The translations under genes and the position numbers were made by a program. 64,000 nt of DNA from Amyelois transitella. Lineage: Eukaryota > Arthropoda > Insecta > Lepidoptera > Pyralidae. This document shows positions 1-12,975 of this stretch, piece after piece. The notes under the pieces were generated by a model. That model did not search any database and was not told the DNA's origin. It worked only from the letters and a program-made list of their open reading frames with translations. The first letter of the stretch is position 1, and each line of letters begins with the position of its first letter. The stretch is from positions 2,269,501 through 2,333,500 of the forward strand of contig NC_083523.1 in NCBI RefSeq assembly GCF_032362555.1, in the 5' to 3' direction.

Positions 1-608
1 AAGCTAGTAAAGGCTCGGGATTCTTTGGTAGGTTATGGGCTAGCTGGAAACCTGTCACTATTTGAATATCAATTCACTGAATCTTGAATCTCATCAAGAT
101 ATACAGCAAAACGTGGCCTTTCGCTCTTTTAAAGTAAAGATGTGTTTATATGTATGCAAAAGTAGACCTCCGTAGACAAAGTGACTTTACCATCCTTAGT
201 AGTATCCAAGCCTCAATAGTGTCCACTGCTTCCAATGACAGGGACATGAGCACGATTCGGGAATTATGACGTCGTGTGGTCGTCGCCCGATAATAAATTC
301 GACTGTATTAAGATAAGAGTTTGATCTAAAGCCAGTTTCTGTGTGTACGCGTGTAACGGAACGCAAGTAGGCGGTTTCCTGTTGAATTTCAGCCGATTTT
401 AGCGGGACAATTGATCGGTTTTGCTCTGGTCTAGATACGAAATTATATGTTATTCATCGCATATAGTTTAAGACTAGAATGCTCGCCTTCTCCATTGTTA
501 AATAAATATTCGGTTCCCGCGGAAATTTCAGAAAAAACTTCTCTTAGTGGACCATTTAAGAAACCGTTATACCAAATTTTAATTCTGCCCAGCAGCTTGG
601 GTTGTGTA

Positions 609-640
609 GGAAGCTGAGTGAGATATCTCAGTCAGCTTCC
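609..640. repeat. 32-bp near-perfect palindrome
   Basis: Two arms starting GGAAGCTGA and ending TCAGCTTCC surround the centre GAGATATCTC. Only one symmetric position is mismatched. It lies 20 bp before a fold-back MITE and may be part of it or an independent cruciform-forming site. Confidence 0.6.
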
Positions 641-659
641 TTTTTACTATACATATCAA

Positions 660-775
660 CCCTCGTAATATGGGAAGCGCGACGCCGTTTTTATATCGCG
701 AAAAACTATCGCTGTCCCGTTTCACGTCATAATAAAAAGCAAAACAGCTATAGTTTTTCGCGTCATACTACGAGG
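660..775. mobile_element. Fold-back MITE, copy 1
   Basis: Inverted arms CCTCGTAATATG... and ...CATACTACGAGG enclose mirrored blocks (TATCGCGAAAAACTATCGCTG at the left, AGCTATAGTTTTTCGCG at the right). The same arms occur at 29318-29432, 32160-32286 and 60977-61056. No coding capacity. No target duplication was clear. Confidence 0.6.
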
Positions 776-2655
776 TCTGGATGATGTTGACGGATTTGAA
801 AACGATTACATTAGTTGAAAAAAAGAATGTGATTATGATACAAAATTATAGTCAACTCCGCATGTTCTGTTAGGCACTTACGTCCAAAAGAGCTTTAAAA
901 AATAACAGAAATACCTGTAAAAAAATCAAACCCCTGAATCGGAAATGTCTAACACAAATAGCAATAAGTATCAATGTTATCAACGAAAATATGACCGAAC
1001 TGTAACAATATCAAGAGAACAATTTATGTAAAGGTCGCGCCGCTCGGACCAGAACAGGAATCCACACTTCGCTATCGGACGCTGGGTTATCTGGTGACCC
1101 CGTTACCTGTAAGAAATGGCCCTGGAGCCTGGAACCGTCCTAAGCTGATAGCCGTGTGGTACATGTAATTACTTCTGTTGCACTGTGTTCTTATCACCCG
1201 AGTAACAAAATAGGGGGTTTACATATTAACACATTCATAATTACATATTTATCCCTTACTAAAGACAGAATCAACAGTCTCGAAAAGACAGAAAGATCAC
1301 GTTTAGCCGTATGGCTTAATGAGAGTTTTTAGAAAAAGGGTGTGTTAGGAGAGTTAATATGTTTGTTTTATGTACATCAGGTTCTGACCTACTGAGTATT
1401 TCTACTCGTATATATTTAAATTAATATTGAGCCCTAAAGCTAAAACAGAACTTGATGCAACGAGCAATCTCTATCAGTCAATCTACAGATTAAATATAGA
1501 CGAAACAGTTCATAGTTTTGCTTAAAATAAATATGATACGTATCTCTAGTTTGACAGAGAATTACCAACCGATAAATCAGGTATAGAAAAAACGCCGAAA
1601 TCAGAAAAGTTTCTAAGGATCGTAAATCCTAAAGGAGATAAGTAATGCAAATATAATAATTATGCAAATGAGACAGTAAGCGCACATAATTCACGCTCGC
1701 TGACATCTGAAAGGTGAAATTAGAGTTAGTACAATATACCCTGATAGCCTTATGACTGTTCCGCAAAGTTATTTGTTTTCTGCTCCTAAGTGGTCCCTCT
1801 CCTTAAAAGGGACAGTTAAAACGGCTAATGATTTATCCAGAATTGGTAAAGTATTGCGAAGTTGTATTATTAGGCTAATAGTTGAAGAAATATTTCTCAG
1901 TAAAGATATTCAAGATTTGGTAATAGATTTATATATAATACCTTCATGTAATATATTCAAATGGATGAAAAAAGTGATGTTATTGCAAATTCGCTAACCG
2001 CATTTTGCCAAAGTTTGCATAAAGATAGCTAAGGTAACTTTGTGAAACCCATATGGGAAGCTTTACGGTAAAAAGCAGCAATTAATTTTGTCAAAACGAA
2101 TGGTCAATACACAGTAAAAGTAACAGTTAAGCTCTGATATTTCGAGTAATAGTGAATTTAAGGTCCAGTTTCAAGATCAAATTTATGAAACCTTACGAAA
2201 GATGCTCCTATAATTATTTGACATGATATCTTTTATGGTAAAGCTTAGGTCAAGGATTCTTTCTAATTCTTCTTCATCGCTCTCATTTTTCTCTCTAGGA
2301 TCAACATATTACTTTTCTCCAATTCTAACAAGTGCCATCTCACTTGACACTCGCGGTCACTACTACGCAATAAATATAAAATTTTTGACCTTCGCATATT
2401 TAAAAAACTCACCACTTCCATTTTGAAGCTATTTTTGTGATGTGTTCTGTCATTACATCATATTTTTCCCATGGACCGAAACACTCGATCTTGATCTTAA
2501 TTTTATCTCGTTTGTCGTCCATAGAAACAAAGACGATGGTTAATTATACTGAGATTATATGCACCTGCCCGTGACTTTCACTGGCGGAAATGTTGATCTA
2601 TGATGGATATGAATAACAGGACTGGTCAAAACAAAATTTGCTGTCTCAGAGTTAT

Positions 2656-2884
2656 TACATACATACATTTAGTCACGTCTATATCCCTTGCGGGGTAGAC
2701 AGAGCCAGCTGTCTTGAAAGACTGACAGGCCCCGTTCAGCTGTTTGGCTTTATGATAGAATTGAGATTATAAGCCAAAAAAAATAAACAAGTTTATAAGC
2801 CTTTAGTCGATTTTAAGACATCCATGGGAAAGAGATTGAGTGGTCCTATTCTTTTTTACTTGGTACCGGGAACCACACGGCACT
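2656..2884 (-). mobile_element. SINE-A copy
   Basis: Reverse-oriented copy running from the CATA-repeat tail through GTCACGTCTATATCCCTTGC to the 5' end CCACACGGCAC. Part of the central block is shortened. Confidence 0.75.
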
Positions 2885-3369
2885 CAGTGTCATTATTTTA
2901 AAATAGTTCTTAATTACAGCTAATATACAGAAGTTAGGTAGGATCAGAAATACAGGTTTCACGTACAAATCTGAAGGAAATAAAAAAAATTGTAATTTTA
3001 AAAAATCTTCATACTTCAAGATTCGCGGTTTATTTTCGAGAGGCTGTGAAAAGTTAGTCTTTACACTACTCGTTACTAACTTATCGTTAGGTGATCTGTT
3101 TGTCTGTCCGTTCCGTAGTACATCATTTTAATTACTTTAGACTGTTGAAATGACAAACGTCAAATATTTAGGAACTTATTACGTAACGTTGCAACTGCCG
3201 TCGGAGACTATTAGTTGCATCATTACATCAGTATCTGATATCAAATGTGCCGACTAGATCATTGGGCTGGAAGGTATGGTCCGAGTTACAGCGAAGAGAA
3301 ACTTCGTTGATGAAATGATCGCAAGATGAACGTATAATCAAGGGAGTTCCTACTGATTTCAGATATATA

Positions 3370-3609
3370 AATACATATAGTCACGCCTACATCCCTTGCG
3401 GGGTAGACAGAGCCAACACTCTCGAAGACACCGATAATTATGCTCCGTTCAGCTGTTTGGCTTTATGATAGAGTTGAAATTTAAATAGTGACAGGTTGCT
3501 AGCCCATCGCCTAAACGAAGAATCCCAAGTTTACAAGCCTATCTTAGTCGCCTTTTACGACATCCAAAAGAAAGATGGAGTGGTCCTATTCTTGGTCTCT
3601 CGGTGCCGG
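3370..3609 (-). mobile_element. SINE-A copy
   Basis: Reverse-oriented, moderately diverged copy with the tail reduced to one short ATACATATAG block. The 5' end is cut near CGGTGCCGG. Confidence 0.7.
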
Positions 3610-3929
3610 ATTAATTTAGATAATTATAGTTATTAAATTAAATTTTTATGACCTCTATGATATCTTAACTTATGAAAAACAGATTTTTGGTGTTAAGAGT
3701 GTTGACCGCCTCGCTGACTTATCTCATGACGACCAATTCTAGAACCTAATTTTTTCTGTTCACTTAGCTATTGAGACTTCGGTCTTGATCATCAGACAAT
3801 TTCACAAAAACCGTCTTAAGGAAGAGAATAATTTTTTGTTCAGAAACTGGTTTTGCAAGTGGCCGAAGCGGGTTTCGCACTAGAAGGGGCTAAGAAAAAC
3901 CTGCAGCTGAAAGGATTGATGATGAATTC

Positions 3930-4199
3930 GTACATACATACATACATATGGTCACGTCTATATCCCTTGTGGGGTAGACAGAGCCAACAGCCCTGAAAAG
4001 ACTGATAGGCCACGCTCAGCTATTTGGCTTAATGATAGAATTGAGATTTAAATAGTGACAGGTTGCTAGCCCATCGCCTAAAAAAAGGATCCCGAGTTCG
4101 TAAGCCTACCCTTTAGTCGTCTTTTACGACATCTATGGAAAAGAGAAGATGGAGTAGTCCTATTCTTTTTTGTACTGGTGCCGGGTACCACACGGCACT
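3930..4199 (-). mobile_element. SINE-A copy with target duplication
   Basis: Near full-length reverse copy. It is bounded by direct repeats TGATGAATTC at 3920-3929 and 4200-4209, a 10-bp target-site duplication that fixes the element ends and shows insertion by target-primed reverse transcription. Confidence 0.85.
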
Positions 4200-5925
4200 T
4201 GATGAATTCATTTCGAATAATTAACAATAAGTAATACGATTTGATATAATCTAAAATCGCTATCATAGGAACCGCACACACAAAGTGTTGGCGAGTAACC
4301 CAATCAAAATTCTTGTTCACCAACGCCTACTGTTCAACGCTCCAGGTCTTCGGTGTAATGATATAGTTGTTATTGACAATTACGTAAGACTAGTGGATGA
4401 TTTGTGAACTCAATTTTGGAAGAACGATATATTTGGATATCCAGAAGGTGACACATAGGCGCCATCATACATATTCTTGTAAGGCGTTGGCAGAAACCCC
4501 ATCTTTAGTGTCATTTGATGTGATTTGTCAAATCTCGATTTGTAAAAATTCGTTCGTGTTTGATATAGCATTCTCGAAATTTTATAAGTACCTACGCGAA
4601 TTTAGCCGGCTACTTGCTGGATCTTCTGTCTATAGATAAACCCACGACCTCTTTTAACTTTTAAAACTAGTCCAATTAAAATTGTCCTTATTCTATAAAT
4701 TTTTTGATCATCTCTCATTTCTTTTACCGGCGGCGATTTAATAAAACGCCGCAATTCCTTTTTTCTCTTTTGAGGCATTCAAAATGTGTCCGGCTTGGCA
4801 ATAGTCGGACAGCAATTAAACAGAATACAGTTTATTCAGATTTTCCATGCAAGAGACGTTTCGTTAAATAAATAAAGATACTCTGGACCGTTTCCAACCG
4901 ATTGCGCACGCGCTGATCGGCTGCATTTTTAAGGTTCCTCAATCGCCTTTTTTAAAAAAGAACTTTGTGAGCTTTTGATTTGACAATAATCTGCCATATG
5001 GGAAGCCAGATGAGGTTTAGAGTTATACATGCAAGTTGAAATAATGCCTGTTCACTCTGTTCTGGAAGGTGGAAAGAAACTTCACATTTTATTTAGATTT
5101 CGAAGCGAAGCTGGCAACTAATAAAACATGGAAGCTCAAAAAAAGGGAATCAAGAGATCTTACATTTTGCCTTGTTCTTAGGCTATAGGCTTTTGTAGGA
5201 TAAGACTGTAGACTTCTGTAAGACTTAAGGTCTGTAGAAGTTAAAATGTTGCGTATGTACTTCTTGGCAACGTAGCTTTCAAGTACTTAGATAAAAGTTG
5301 TTAAATAGTTTCAGTACTTTAGTTTATCCATCACAAACAATTAAGCTTCAACTTCACGCAAGTTCATGACACATTTGTTTATAAATATATAAATAGAAAT
5401 TACCTCGGCCACCTTCGATTTGAAATATGTACGGAACACTTAATACTCGAATCCCGATACGCTTTTTCAGATTTTTCCTTAGTGCACTCTCCCGTCTCTG
5501 TCTTTCGTCTGTATTCAGACTGAGATACGATGATGGGACGTGTAACAGGGAAGTGATTAAGAACAACTAATGTGCTCCGTGATCCTCATCAATAAGATGT
5601 GCAAGAACTATTATAGGAATTTCAATTAGTCATGTTGCATTTTGGAATTTTGAATATCTAAATAATTTGAAAAGACTCGAAGAGTTAATAAGAGGAGTAA
5701 TAAGATTTATCAATCAATTGATCAATATATTTATATTTGTGATAACAGCTTACATTTTGTTTTAATCAGTGTTCTACTACAGGCGTTTTAATGTCAGGTT
5801 CCATATAAACTAATATCGATTATACAATTTATCATTTTAAAAAATCATTTAGTTTATTATAACATTTTGTGCAAGAAGATTACGGAGGCTCCTTTTAAAG
5901 GTGCTCACATTAATTGCTCACTGGT

Positions 5926-6040
5926 CATACATACATATTAGTCACGTCTATATCCCTTGCAGGGTAGACAGAGCCAACAGTCTTGAAAAGACTAAAAGGC
6001 TACGTTCAGCTGTATGGCTAAATGATAGAATTGAGATTTC
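5926..6040 (-). mobile_element. SINE-A 3' fragment
   Basis: Only the tail half is present, from the CATA repeats to TTGAGATTT. The 5' half is missing. Confidence 0.7.
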
Positions 6041-7830
6041 TTATCATAAAAAACTGGTGTTATGTATATTATGTTTGTTGAAAGTAGTTGAGTTATTTAG
6101 GCCGACAAATGAAAACGCGTAGTAATAGAAACAAAAATGATGAACCGATCGCAAGGAGTGGGATAAAGCAGCGTGTTATTTTGTAAAATTTAATAAATTC
6201 TAAATACATGCAATATTCTGAGCCATCCTTCATGTAACCCTATCTTTAAGTAAACAGTCGAGAACCCGCCACCAAGGATTTCACGCGTCATGAACATTCG
6301 TCTGCTCAGCAAACGCCTGTTGACGCCTCTTATTTGTCGACTGCAGACTACAGATATGAGGAGACATGGTGAATAATCATACAAGACGTGAAATCTGATA
6401 TGTCTAATATCCTCTTAATTTTACCAAAGGGCAAAGGCTATTGCAAATATAAATAATCAAAATTCTAAACAGCTTACCGTAGTGTTTATTTAAAATACTT
6501 TTAGTAGTAAAGGGACCCCGAGCATCATTTAGGCCCGAACCAGCGGATCTTTTAAATGCGCACGTGTTTCAAAAGAATGATTTTTTTAAATCTTTTTAAA
6601 AACCTTTCCTAAATTGTTATGTCTACATTCATCACTCTAGTCATGCAAACTCGTTGGTTTAAGATCCTCTTGACCTGATCTTTCCCAGAACATTCCCTTG
6701 ATAATTCGCTGCACGCTTTCCAATCTCCTTTTTTCATAATCTGAGGAAACGTCCCGCAGAACCTGTCTGACAGAGCACGTAATTAATATTACATTACGAG
6801 ATTTATTAACTTTCGCAACTGACGTATGAAAATGTTTTGACAGGTTGCTTTAAATACCTCGCGATTTTCAGCGGTTCTATTCGTTAATAAGTTCTTGTTA
6901 AGCTGGGACTCCATGCCTTCATAAAATATTCGCAAGCTTTTATAAATTAATATGTACAGAGTCTTGAGTTATATTCTGGAACATTAGTCGATATTATTAT
7001 ATTTTTTTATCTTCTTGTTTTAAATATATTAATACGATAAAAAATACATCAATTATACATCTTACTGTCTTTGTTGTTTTGTGAGCTTAATTCCTAATTT
7101 TTACATATCACTCACAACATTTTACTATTTCAATTTGATTTTATAAGTTTTTATTAAACTTTTATAATCTAATCATGGTATTTCGTCTTAATTTAAAGGT
7201 AGCAAATTTTTGTGTTGGCATTTTTCTTAATTTATAACAGTCGGTCTGAAGTTTTTTCTCTGATAAGCAATCGCTTCGTTTAAAACCAATACGCAGATAG
7301 GTTTTAAACTAAGCGATCGCTCACATATCATATTATATATATGCGCAGCAGTGGATGGAAGCCTTCTGTAATCATAGTTTGTTCCTCATCATGAAATCGT
7401 GCAACAATGTAACATTTCTCATATCATGGATCATAACCACAAATTCTTAGTTATTTTCTGATATATTTTATGAGAAAACTAAACTTTGGTCTATCGTAAG
7501 TATTGCATTACAGTTATTTCTTAAAATCGAATATTTTCGAAGTATCATGTAATTTTTGTATAACCTAAATCTTCTGACACCAAATTAATTGTAAATGTTT
7601 TTGCTCTTTATTCAAAATAATTAAGTATATCAAGTCTAGATTCCGTACGAGGCAAATAAATCTTCTTTAAAGCTTAATATATTCAAATTTTGGTTTATGT
7701 TTAGAAGTCTTGGATATATTGATTACTAGATTCCGCCCTGCGTGAAAATTATCTTACCCACAGCTTCTCCAATATATTCCAAAAATTTCATGAAGATCGG
7801 TTCAGTATTTTTGAAGTGAAAGAAAGACGG

Positions 7831-8089
7831 TGCCGTATGGTTCCCGGCACCATTACAAAAAAGAATAGGACCACTCCATCTCTTTCCCACAGATGTCGTA
7901 AAAGGCGACTAAGGGATAGGCTAATAAACTTGGGATTCCTCTTTTAGGCGATGGGCTAGCAACCTGTCACTATTTGAATCTCAATTCTATCACTAAGCCA
8001 AACAGCTGAGCGTGGCCTATCAGTCTTTTCAGGACTGGTGGCTCTGTCTACCCCGCTAGGGATATAGACGTGATCATATGTATGTATGT
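7831..8089 (+). mobile_element. SINE-A copy nested in an older repeat
   Basis: Full-length copy flanked by exact direct repeats AGAAAGACGG (7821-7830 and 8091-8100). The interrupted host sequence, about 7740-7830 continuing at 8091, resembles another dispersed lepidopteran repeat also seen near 16970-17110, so this is a young-into-old nesting. Confidence 0.85.
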
Positions 8090-8837
8090 AAGAAAGACGG
8101 ATAAACACACTCTCACATTATATTAATATGGATAAACCCAGTGTCAGGCTACAACAAATTTCAACACACTAAGTTCGTACAACTAGATTGCGAAAAAGTT
8201 AAAATAAACAATATTATTAGTGGAAGCACTAGTCGTCATAACTGACCTCAAATAACCACAATATGTCTTTGTCTTTACCTCTGTGAGCAAAAACTGTTAT
8301 TTGCCCATTCATTTTGTAGAGTACGTGTTAATTAGGCTTAAAAGGATTGGTATTAGTCATAAACACTGTTGTTTCTAATCTATGGTCTTAGTGAAATATT
8401 CCGATCATCCTGCCTCTCGATTTATGAGTTGTATGTTTTTATTAACTAAGTAATTTTTTTAATAACTTGCTGTCGTTCTAGTTGTAAATGACTTATATCC
8501 AAAACTTACGAAACAATTGCTTGAATTTATGAAAAAAAAAAATTCAAATCCTAACAGCAGTTCGATAAATTAACACCGATAAAGCTAAGTGCTAACAAGA
8601 TCCTTCGAATCTAGACCACCTAGAGTTAAACACCAGGACGGACTGGTCTGAATCGTTTAGAGGGGTACAAACAAGACCTTGTTAATGGCGGTATTAGCAG
8701 ACGCACGGTTAACCTGTCGTGTTTATGGATTGTCCCATAAATCAAGCGTTTACGGGTTGACGGCACGCGATGGAAGAGTGGAGGTGTCAAAGGATTGGCC
8801 AAGAGTTAGGAAAGCTTACGAGGGTGTAAATGAATTA

Positions 8838-9065
8838 ATAATAAATATATACGAGATAAATCACACAGATTGAATTAACCTCAAAGTAAGTTCTACGCTT
8901 GTGTTAAGAGATACTAACACAACGATATTATATTTTGTTGATAAACATCTAAGACCCTGGCCAATCAGAGAAAGTTTGTTTCTCATCATGCCCTGGCCGG
9001 GATTCGAACCCGTGACCTCCAGTGTCACAGACAAGCGCACTACCGCTGCGCCACAGAAGCCATCT
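8838..9065 (-). mobile_element. tRNA-derived SINE-B copy
   Basis: On the minus strand the head near 9065 contains TGGCGCAGCGGTAGTGCGC (A-box region) and GGTTCGAATCCCGGCC (perfect B box), i.e. a tRNA-like pol III promoter. It is followed by a non-tRNA body and an AT-rich tail ending in TATTT repeats. Related copies lie at 38353, 44000-44230, 47704 and 62945. The head does not fold as an intact tRNA and continues into a body, so it is a SINE, not a tRNA gene. Confidence 0.8.
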
Positions 9066-9560
9066 TCTCAATTACACTCTTCGGGCCTATGCGTCAGAGC
9101 CTGAAACAGAAAAATAAAAAAAATCTTGATGATTTATTCGTATTCTGCAAACAACTAGTAATAGTTGATAAACCAACATTTTATTCTAGAAGATGTGATG
9201 GTTTTGGTGATTCAAATGCAGATACTTTTGACGTGGTAAGAGTTGTATATTACTTCTCAGACTCGGAGAATCAATCCTATAACGAACTGAATTAATTGAC
9301 ATGACGCTTTGTCTTTCAAAAGCGCATAATATACCCTTCTTTTGTCAACGTTTCGGCATCACCTTGCACCAGCTTACGACAAGACAAGGTCTCGATTCCC
9401 GACCTTCAGAATAGAATAGAATAGATTTATTTTCAAAATTAAATACAAAGTATCACTTATTGACGTCACATCATACATACATATAATCACGTCTATATCC
9501 CTTGCGGGGTAGACAGCCCCAACAGTTTTGAAAAGAGTGATAGGCTACGTTCAGCTAATA

Positions 9561-10472
9561 GGCTATTTGACTGTATTAAAAATATACATTTCTTTTATGT
9601 CATCAGTCTTAATATTAATTTTTTGGAGCGATTTGTAATAACGCGAGATAAAAATATTGCATAATTTAAACAAAATCCGTCTCAGAAAATTAGGTTTTTA
9701 TATGCAGCTGTCACGTGACTAAAAACGAACGTGATTGGCTATTTCTATTATGACGTCAATTATCCATAAACAGACTGTGGATCGTACCGTTCCTTAGTGT
9801 TCGCTATTATTTTTCAAGATTTTATAAGTGTTTGATCGCTCAGGATTACTCAGATAACATAGGTATTAATTAATGGAAACCAATTCCGCGAAAGCTGACA
9901 GTCGAAACCTACCAAAAGTGGACGCAATAATGGTTGGAAGAAAAAATCTGGATTGTCTTCTTCAAAGACAATCCAGATTTCTATGCTGCCGAACTGAGGA
10001 ATGTGAAAACATCAATGTAAGTATATCTTGGTAACCCAGTGGTTACCTATCTTAGATCATGATCTGAAACCACTTCTTGCGAATATTCAAATCCATCGGC
10101 ATAGAAAAAAACAGTTTCGTAGGAGATTTTATTGTTGTATTAGTGCATTGAGGCACTGCACAACATTTATAGGAACTCATTTTAATAATTTTCACACATA
10201 TGACGTGGCACAAGTTAAATAAAACAAGAGAAAATCAAAACTTTTCGAAACACCAACAAGCTTTGTATGATATTTACACGAAATTTACGTCACTGCATGC
10301 CATGGCCGCCATATTACTAAAAGTCGCGTTTTGGCGGCATATTTGAATATTTCATTTTCTTTTTCGATTTTTTAATAAAATAGCTGTAATAAAGGCAGAA
10401 AAGTATTTTTGTAGGGCTCCTTATAAACAAATCAATACCCTAAGATAGTTTTTAGAACTTTGTCAAATAGCC
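9561..10472. mobile_element. TIR element with TA target duplication
   Basis: The termini are the 11-bp inverted repeat GGCTATTTGAC (9561-9571) and GTCAAATAGCC (10462-10472). TA flanks both sides (9559-9560, 10473-10474), as expected for a Tc1/mariner-like or other TA-targeting cut-and-paste element. It interrupts a SINE-A copy, which defines both ends well. It encodes no recognisable transposase. It carries what looks like a 5' flank, a first exon and a splice donor of a gene (see 9873-10016), so it is probably an internally deleted derivative of a larger element. Confidence 0.65.
9873..10016 (+). pseudogene. Broken first-exon fragment inside TIR element
   Basis: From ATG 9873 the frame reads METNSAKADSRNLPKVDAIM and then shifts. 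In the +1 frame from 9958 it continues FFKDNPDFYAAELRNVKTS and ends at a good donor (AT|GTAAGT, GT at 10017). From memory, the two halves together resemble the N-terminus of a multi-copy family of uncharacterised insect proteins that go on to a SWIM-type zinc-binding region; I cannot verify this. The frame break coincides with an inverted duplication: AATCTGGATTGTCTT (9945-9959) is the exact reverse complement of 9965-9979. The reading frame is therefore probably dead. Confidence 0.35.
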
Positions 10473-11447
10473 TATTGGCTTAATGATAGAATTTAGATTT
10501 AAATAGTGATATGTTGCTAGCTTATCGCCTAAAAAAGAATCCCAAGTTCAAAAGCCTTACTCGCCTTTAACGACATCCATGTAAATGAGACTGGGTGGTC
10601 CTATTCTTTTTTTTTTTATTGGTACCGGTAGCCTAATCTAATTATATTTACTACCGCTTCCGAAGCGCATGTGTAGAAACTTTTACAAACTATAAAGCTC
10701 ACCATTTTCTATGATCCACGTAGTTCAGCCAACCTGTCCGGGTGTAGCTATCACAATCCATCACCGCAAAGTGTCCAGCGAGACTTTGCGACCTGTCATT
10801 ACACGCCAGTTCAATTGCCACTTATTTCATTAAACGACCGCGTAAATACACCTTATCGGCCTCTAATTTAGATATGGGATATTGAAAATCGAGTGAAATT
10901 GTGGATTTATAGGCAGACCAGGAAAGGAAATTGTAATTTCTTTTTTATTGAAAACGTCGTTTTGTAATTATAGAAGGCTTTGTGTAAGTCGTTAAGAGAT
11001 CAGAATGTAACTGTTGGGATTCTAAATAATTTAATATATCTCGAATAAATTAATAAATAAATTCTGAACTTCTTCCTCGCTACCTAATCGGTACAGTATT
11101 TCAGTTTCATCATATTTCTTTGCCATTCACATGGTTCCTCATTCAAGCATCATTCTATCCACATCTACATTTTTAATTACTTCTTAATTCCCCGCTTAAT
11201 TTTGTTTTATATTTCGATAGATATACCTTTCATCCTAAGTCCGTAATAGCCTTACAAACCCTGTTTTTATTAATTAGCTATATTATGCAGTTATATAGCT
11301 AATTAATAAGTTATATTTACATCGTTCTTTCATTACTAGGGCTAGTTATTACAAATAAGATTTAAACGCTGATAGAGATTATCAATGTGTTTTCCGTCAC
11401 TTTCTTTACCTTTTCAATAATTTATTTCAATAGTAGTAGTTTCATGT

Positions 11448-11693
11448 GGTTTCCGCAATGTAGAATAGAACCACTCCTATATCTTCCCCAAATGTTGTAA
11501 AAGGCGTTGTACTGTAAGATGTTGTACTTATAAACTTGGAATTTCTCTTGTAGGCGATAGGCTAGCAACCTGTCACTATTTGAATCTCAATTTCATCATG
11601 AAGCCATACAGATGAAGGTGGCGTATCAGACTTTTCAAAACTGTTCGCTTTGTCTATCCCGCAAACGATATAGACGTGACTATATGCATATAT
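11448..11693 (+). mobile_element. SINE-A copy, diverged
   Basis: Starts near GTGGTTTCCGCAATG and ends with CGATATAGACGTGACTATA plus a short TATG tail. Several substitutions and a small duplication lie near 11505-11525. Confidence 0.7.
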
Positions 11694-11999
11694 GTCAATA
11701 GTAAACTCCAACTCAACGATATCGCACGATCATTAGCAGTTAGTGTTACTGGCCGAGTTACCGTGATGTATGTTCGTAAATGCTTACCTGTCAAAACGGT
11801 AACGAGTCCCTTGACACCAAAGCATATGGGGAAATTACATGTTTTCGCATATGAGTTATACTATAAAGGAGTTTACACACAAAGGTCATAATGGACGTAT
11901 ATGGTCTGACGGTTTAAGATTTACGGTACAAATTTACTTAATAATATAAGTAAAAAGGTTCAAGGCTTCTTTTTGATACACACTGGTTCTAGAAGAACG

Positions 12000-12175
12000 G
12001 GTTGGGTGTATCTGCAAAGGTTGCGGAGGGTGGATGGGAGTCGCTTCATGTAAAAACCAGACTCATCCAATCTAAGATCCATTGTCTAAGGACTTTCCCC
12101 TGGCTCCTCTCAGAGTGGCGAGGATGCAACCGGGACTGTAACCATGACTGACAAAAGAGAAAGAAGAAGACTGAT
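12000..12175 (+). repeat. SINE-C family fragment
   Basis: Shares GCAAAGGTTGCGGAG, GTCGCTTCATGTAAAAACC and GGCGAGGATGCAACCGGGAC with 37480-37720 and 62000-62295. It ends in the GAAGAAGA tail typical of the family. Confidence 0.6.
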
Positions 12176-12975
12176 TGTAGTAAGTAAATCAAATTAGGTG
12201 TTACGTTACGAGCCACTTCCCCTCGTTAATTAGTTTTTCTTTCTGTACCAGTGGGTATTTCAGGAAAACATTTACAGCCCAACTAGGCTGTCCGAAATGT
12301 TATGCCAAAGTAGTTTTAAATGTGAATTGATGGATCGGTTGGTCGCCATCTTGTTTTAAACATTGAGATGCAACATACAGCCGTTACTTTTAAAGGCTTC
12401 ATTCCAAGAAGTTCTGATGATATTTATATAAGGATTAAGTGGCTATAGGATATTGAAATGAAATTTATATGCTAATTAATATTGTCACAGAACATTATAA
12501 TAACTCTTGCGCAATTTGTAAGAACAAAAAAACTAAAGATTTGCCGTAATGCAAGATCAGGTGTATCAACATCGTTATTTAGTTCATGTTGTTATCATTT
12601 AGCATATTATTAATGATAAATGTAATTCATATATCGTCAAGTGAATGAGGTTTGTCGTCATTATGCTATCAACTTTCAGGTCTTAGCCTAATTTTGACAG
12701 CTATTGAGATCGTGAGATGCAGAATTTATAACAGTAACAGCTTTCTTGGTTGAATTTCTTTACATCTGCTGAACTTATTATAACTTGCCCGATTAATTTT
12801 ACCTTAATAGGTCATGATTAATTAGTGATAAGTATACTTTGGATTAACTCTACTATCTAATTGTATATCTTAGTTGCAAAGCTAATGGCGACCCGCCCTG
12901 TAATTTATAAATCAAATCAAAGCCTTTACCTTAAGCTTAGCATTGGCTTTCTCATCTATGTTTTATCTTCTATCT

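Larger units (their letters stand above)
1..9460. other. Gene-free repeat-rich stretch
   Basis: No host exon can be supported here. Open frames are short, overlap SINE-A copies or lack recognisable protein content. Identified contents are SINE-A copies (degenerate at 1-165 and 1228-1325; clearer at 2656-2884, 3370-3609, 3930-4199, 5926-6040 and 7831-8089), one fold-back MITE, a palindrome and one tRNA-derived SINE. The rest is unique-looking AT-rich DNA, possibly intronic or intergenic sequence upstream of the MICU3-like gene. Confidence 0.6.
9470..10628 (-). mobile_element. SINE-A copy split by a TIR element
   Basis: The SINE 3' half occupies 9470-9560 and the 5' half resumes at 10475-10628 with the expected order and no missing middle, so the 912-bp element at 9561-10472 was inserted into a pre-existing SINE-A. 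Confidence 0.7.

Noticed and set aside
5354..5566. Minus-strand charged open frame of 70 codons
   Set aside because: A possible acceptor exists before TCTGAATACAGACG, but the peptide matches nothing I know and no matching partner exon is visible; too weak to annotate.
8679..8873. 64-codon frame near 8.7 kb
   Set aside because: Its 3' third is the SINE-B tail and the rest shows no recognisable domain.
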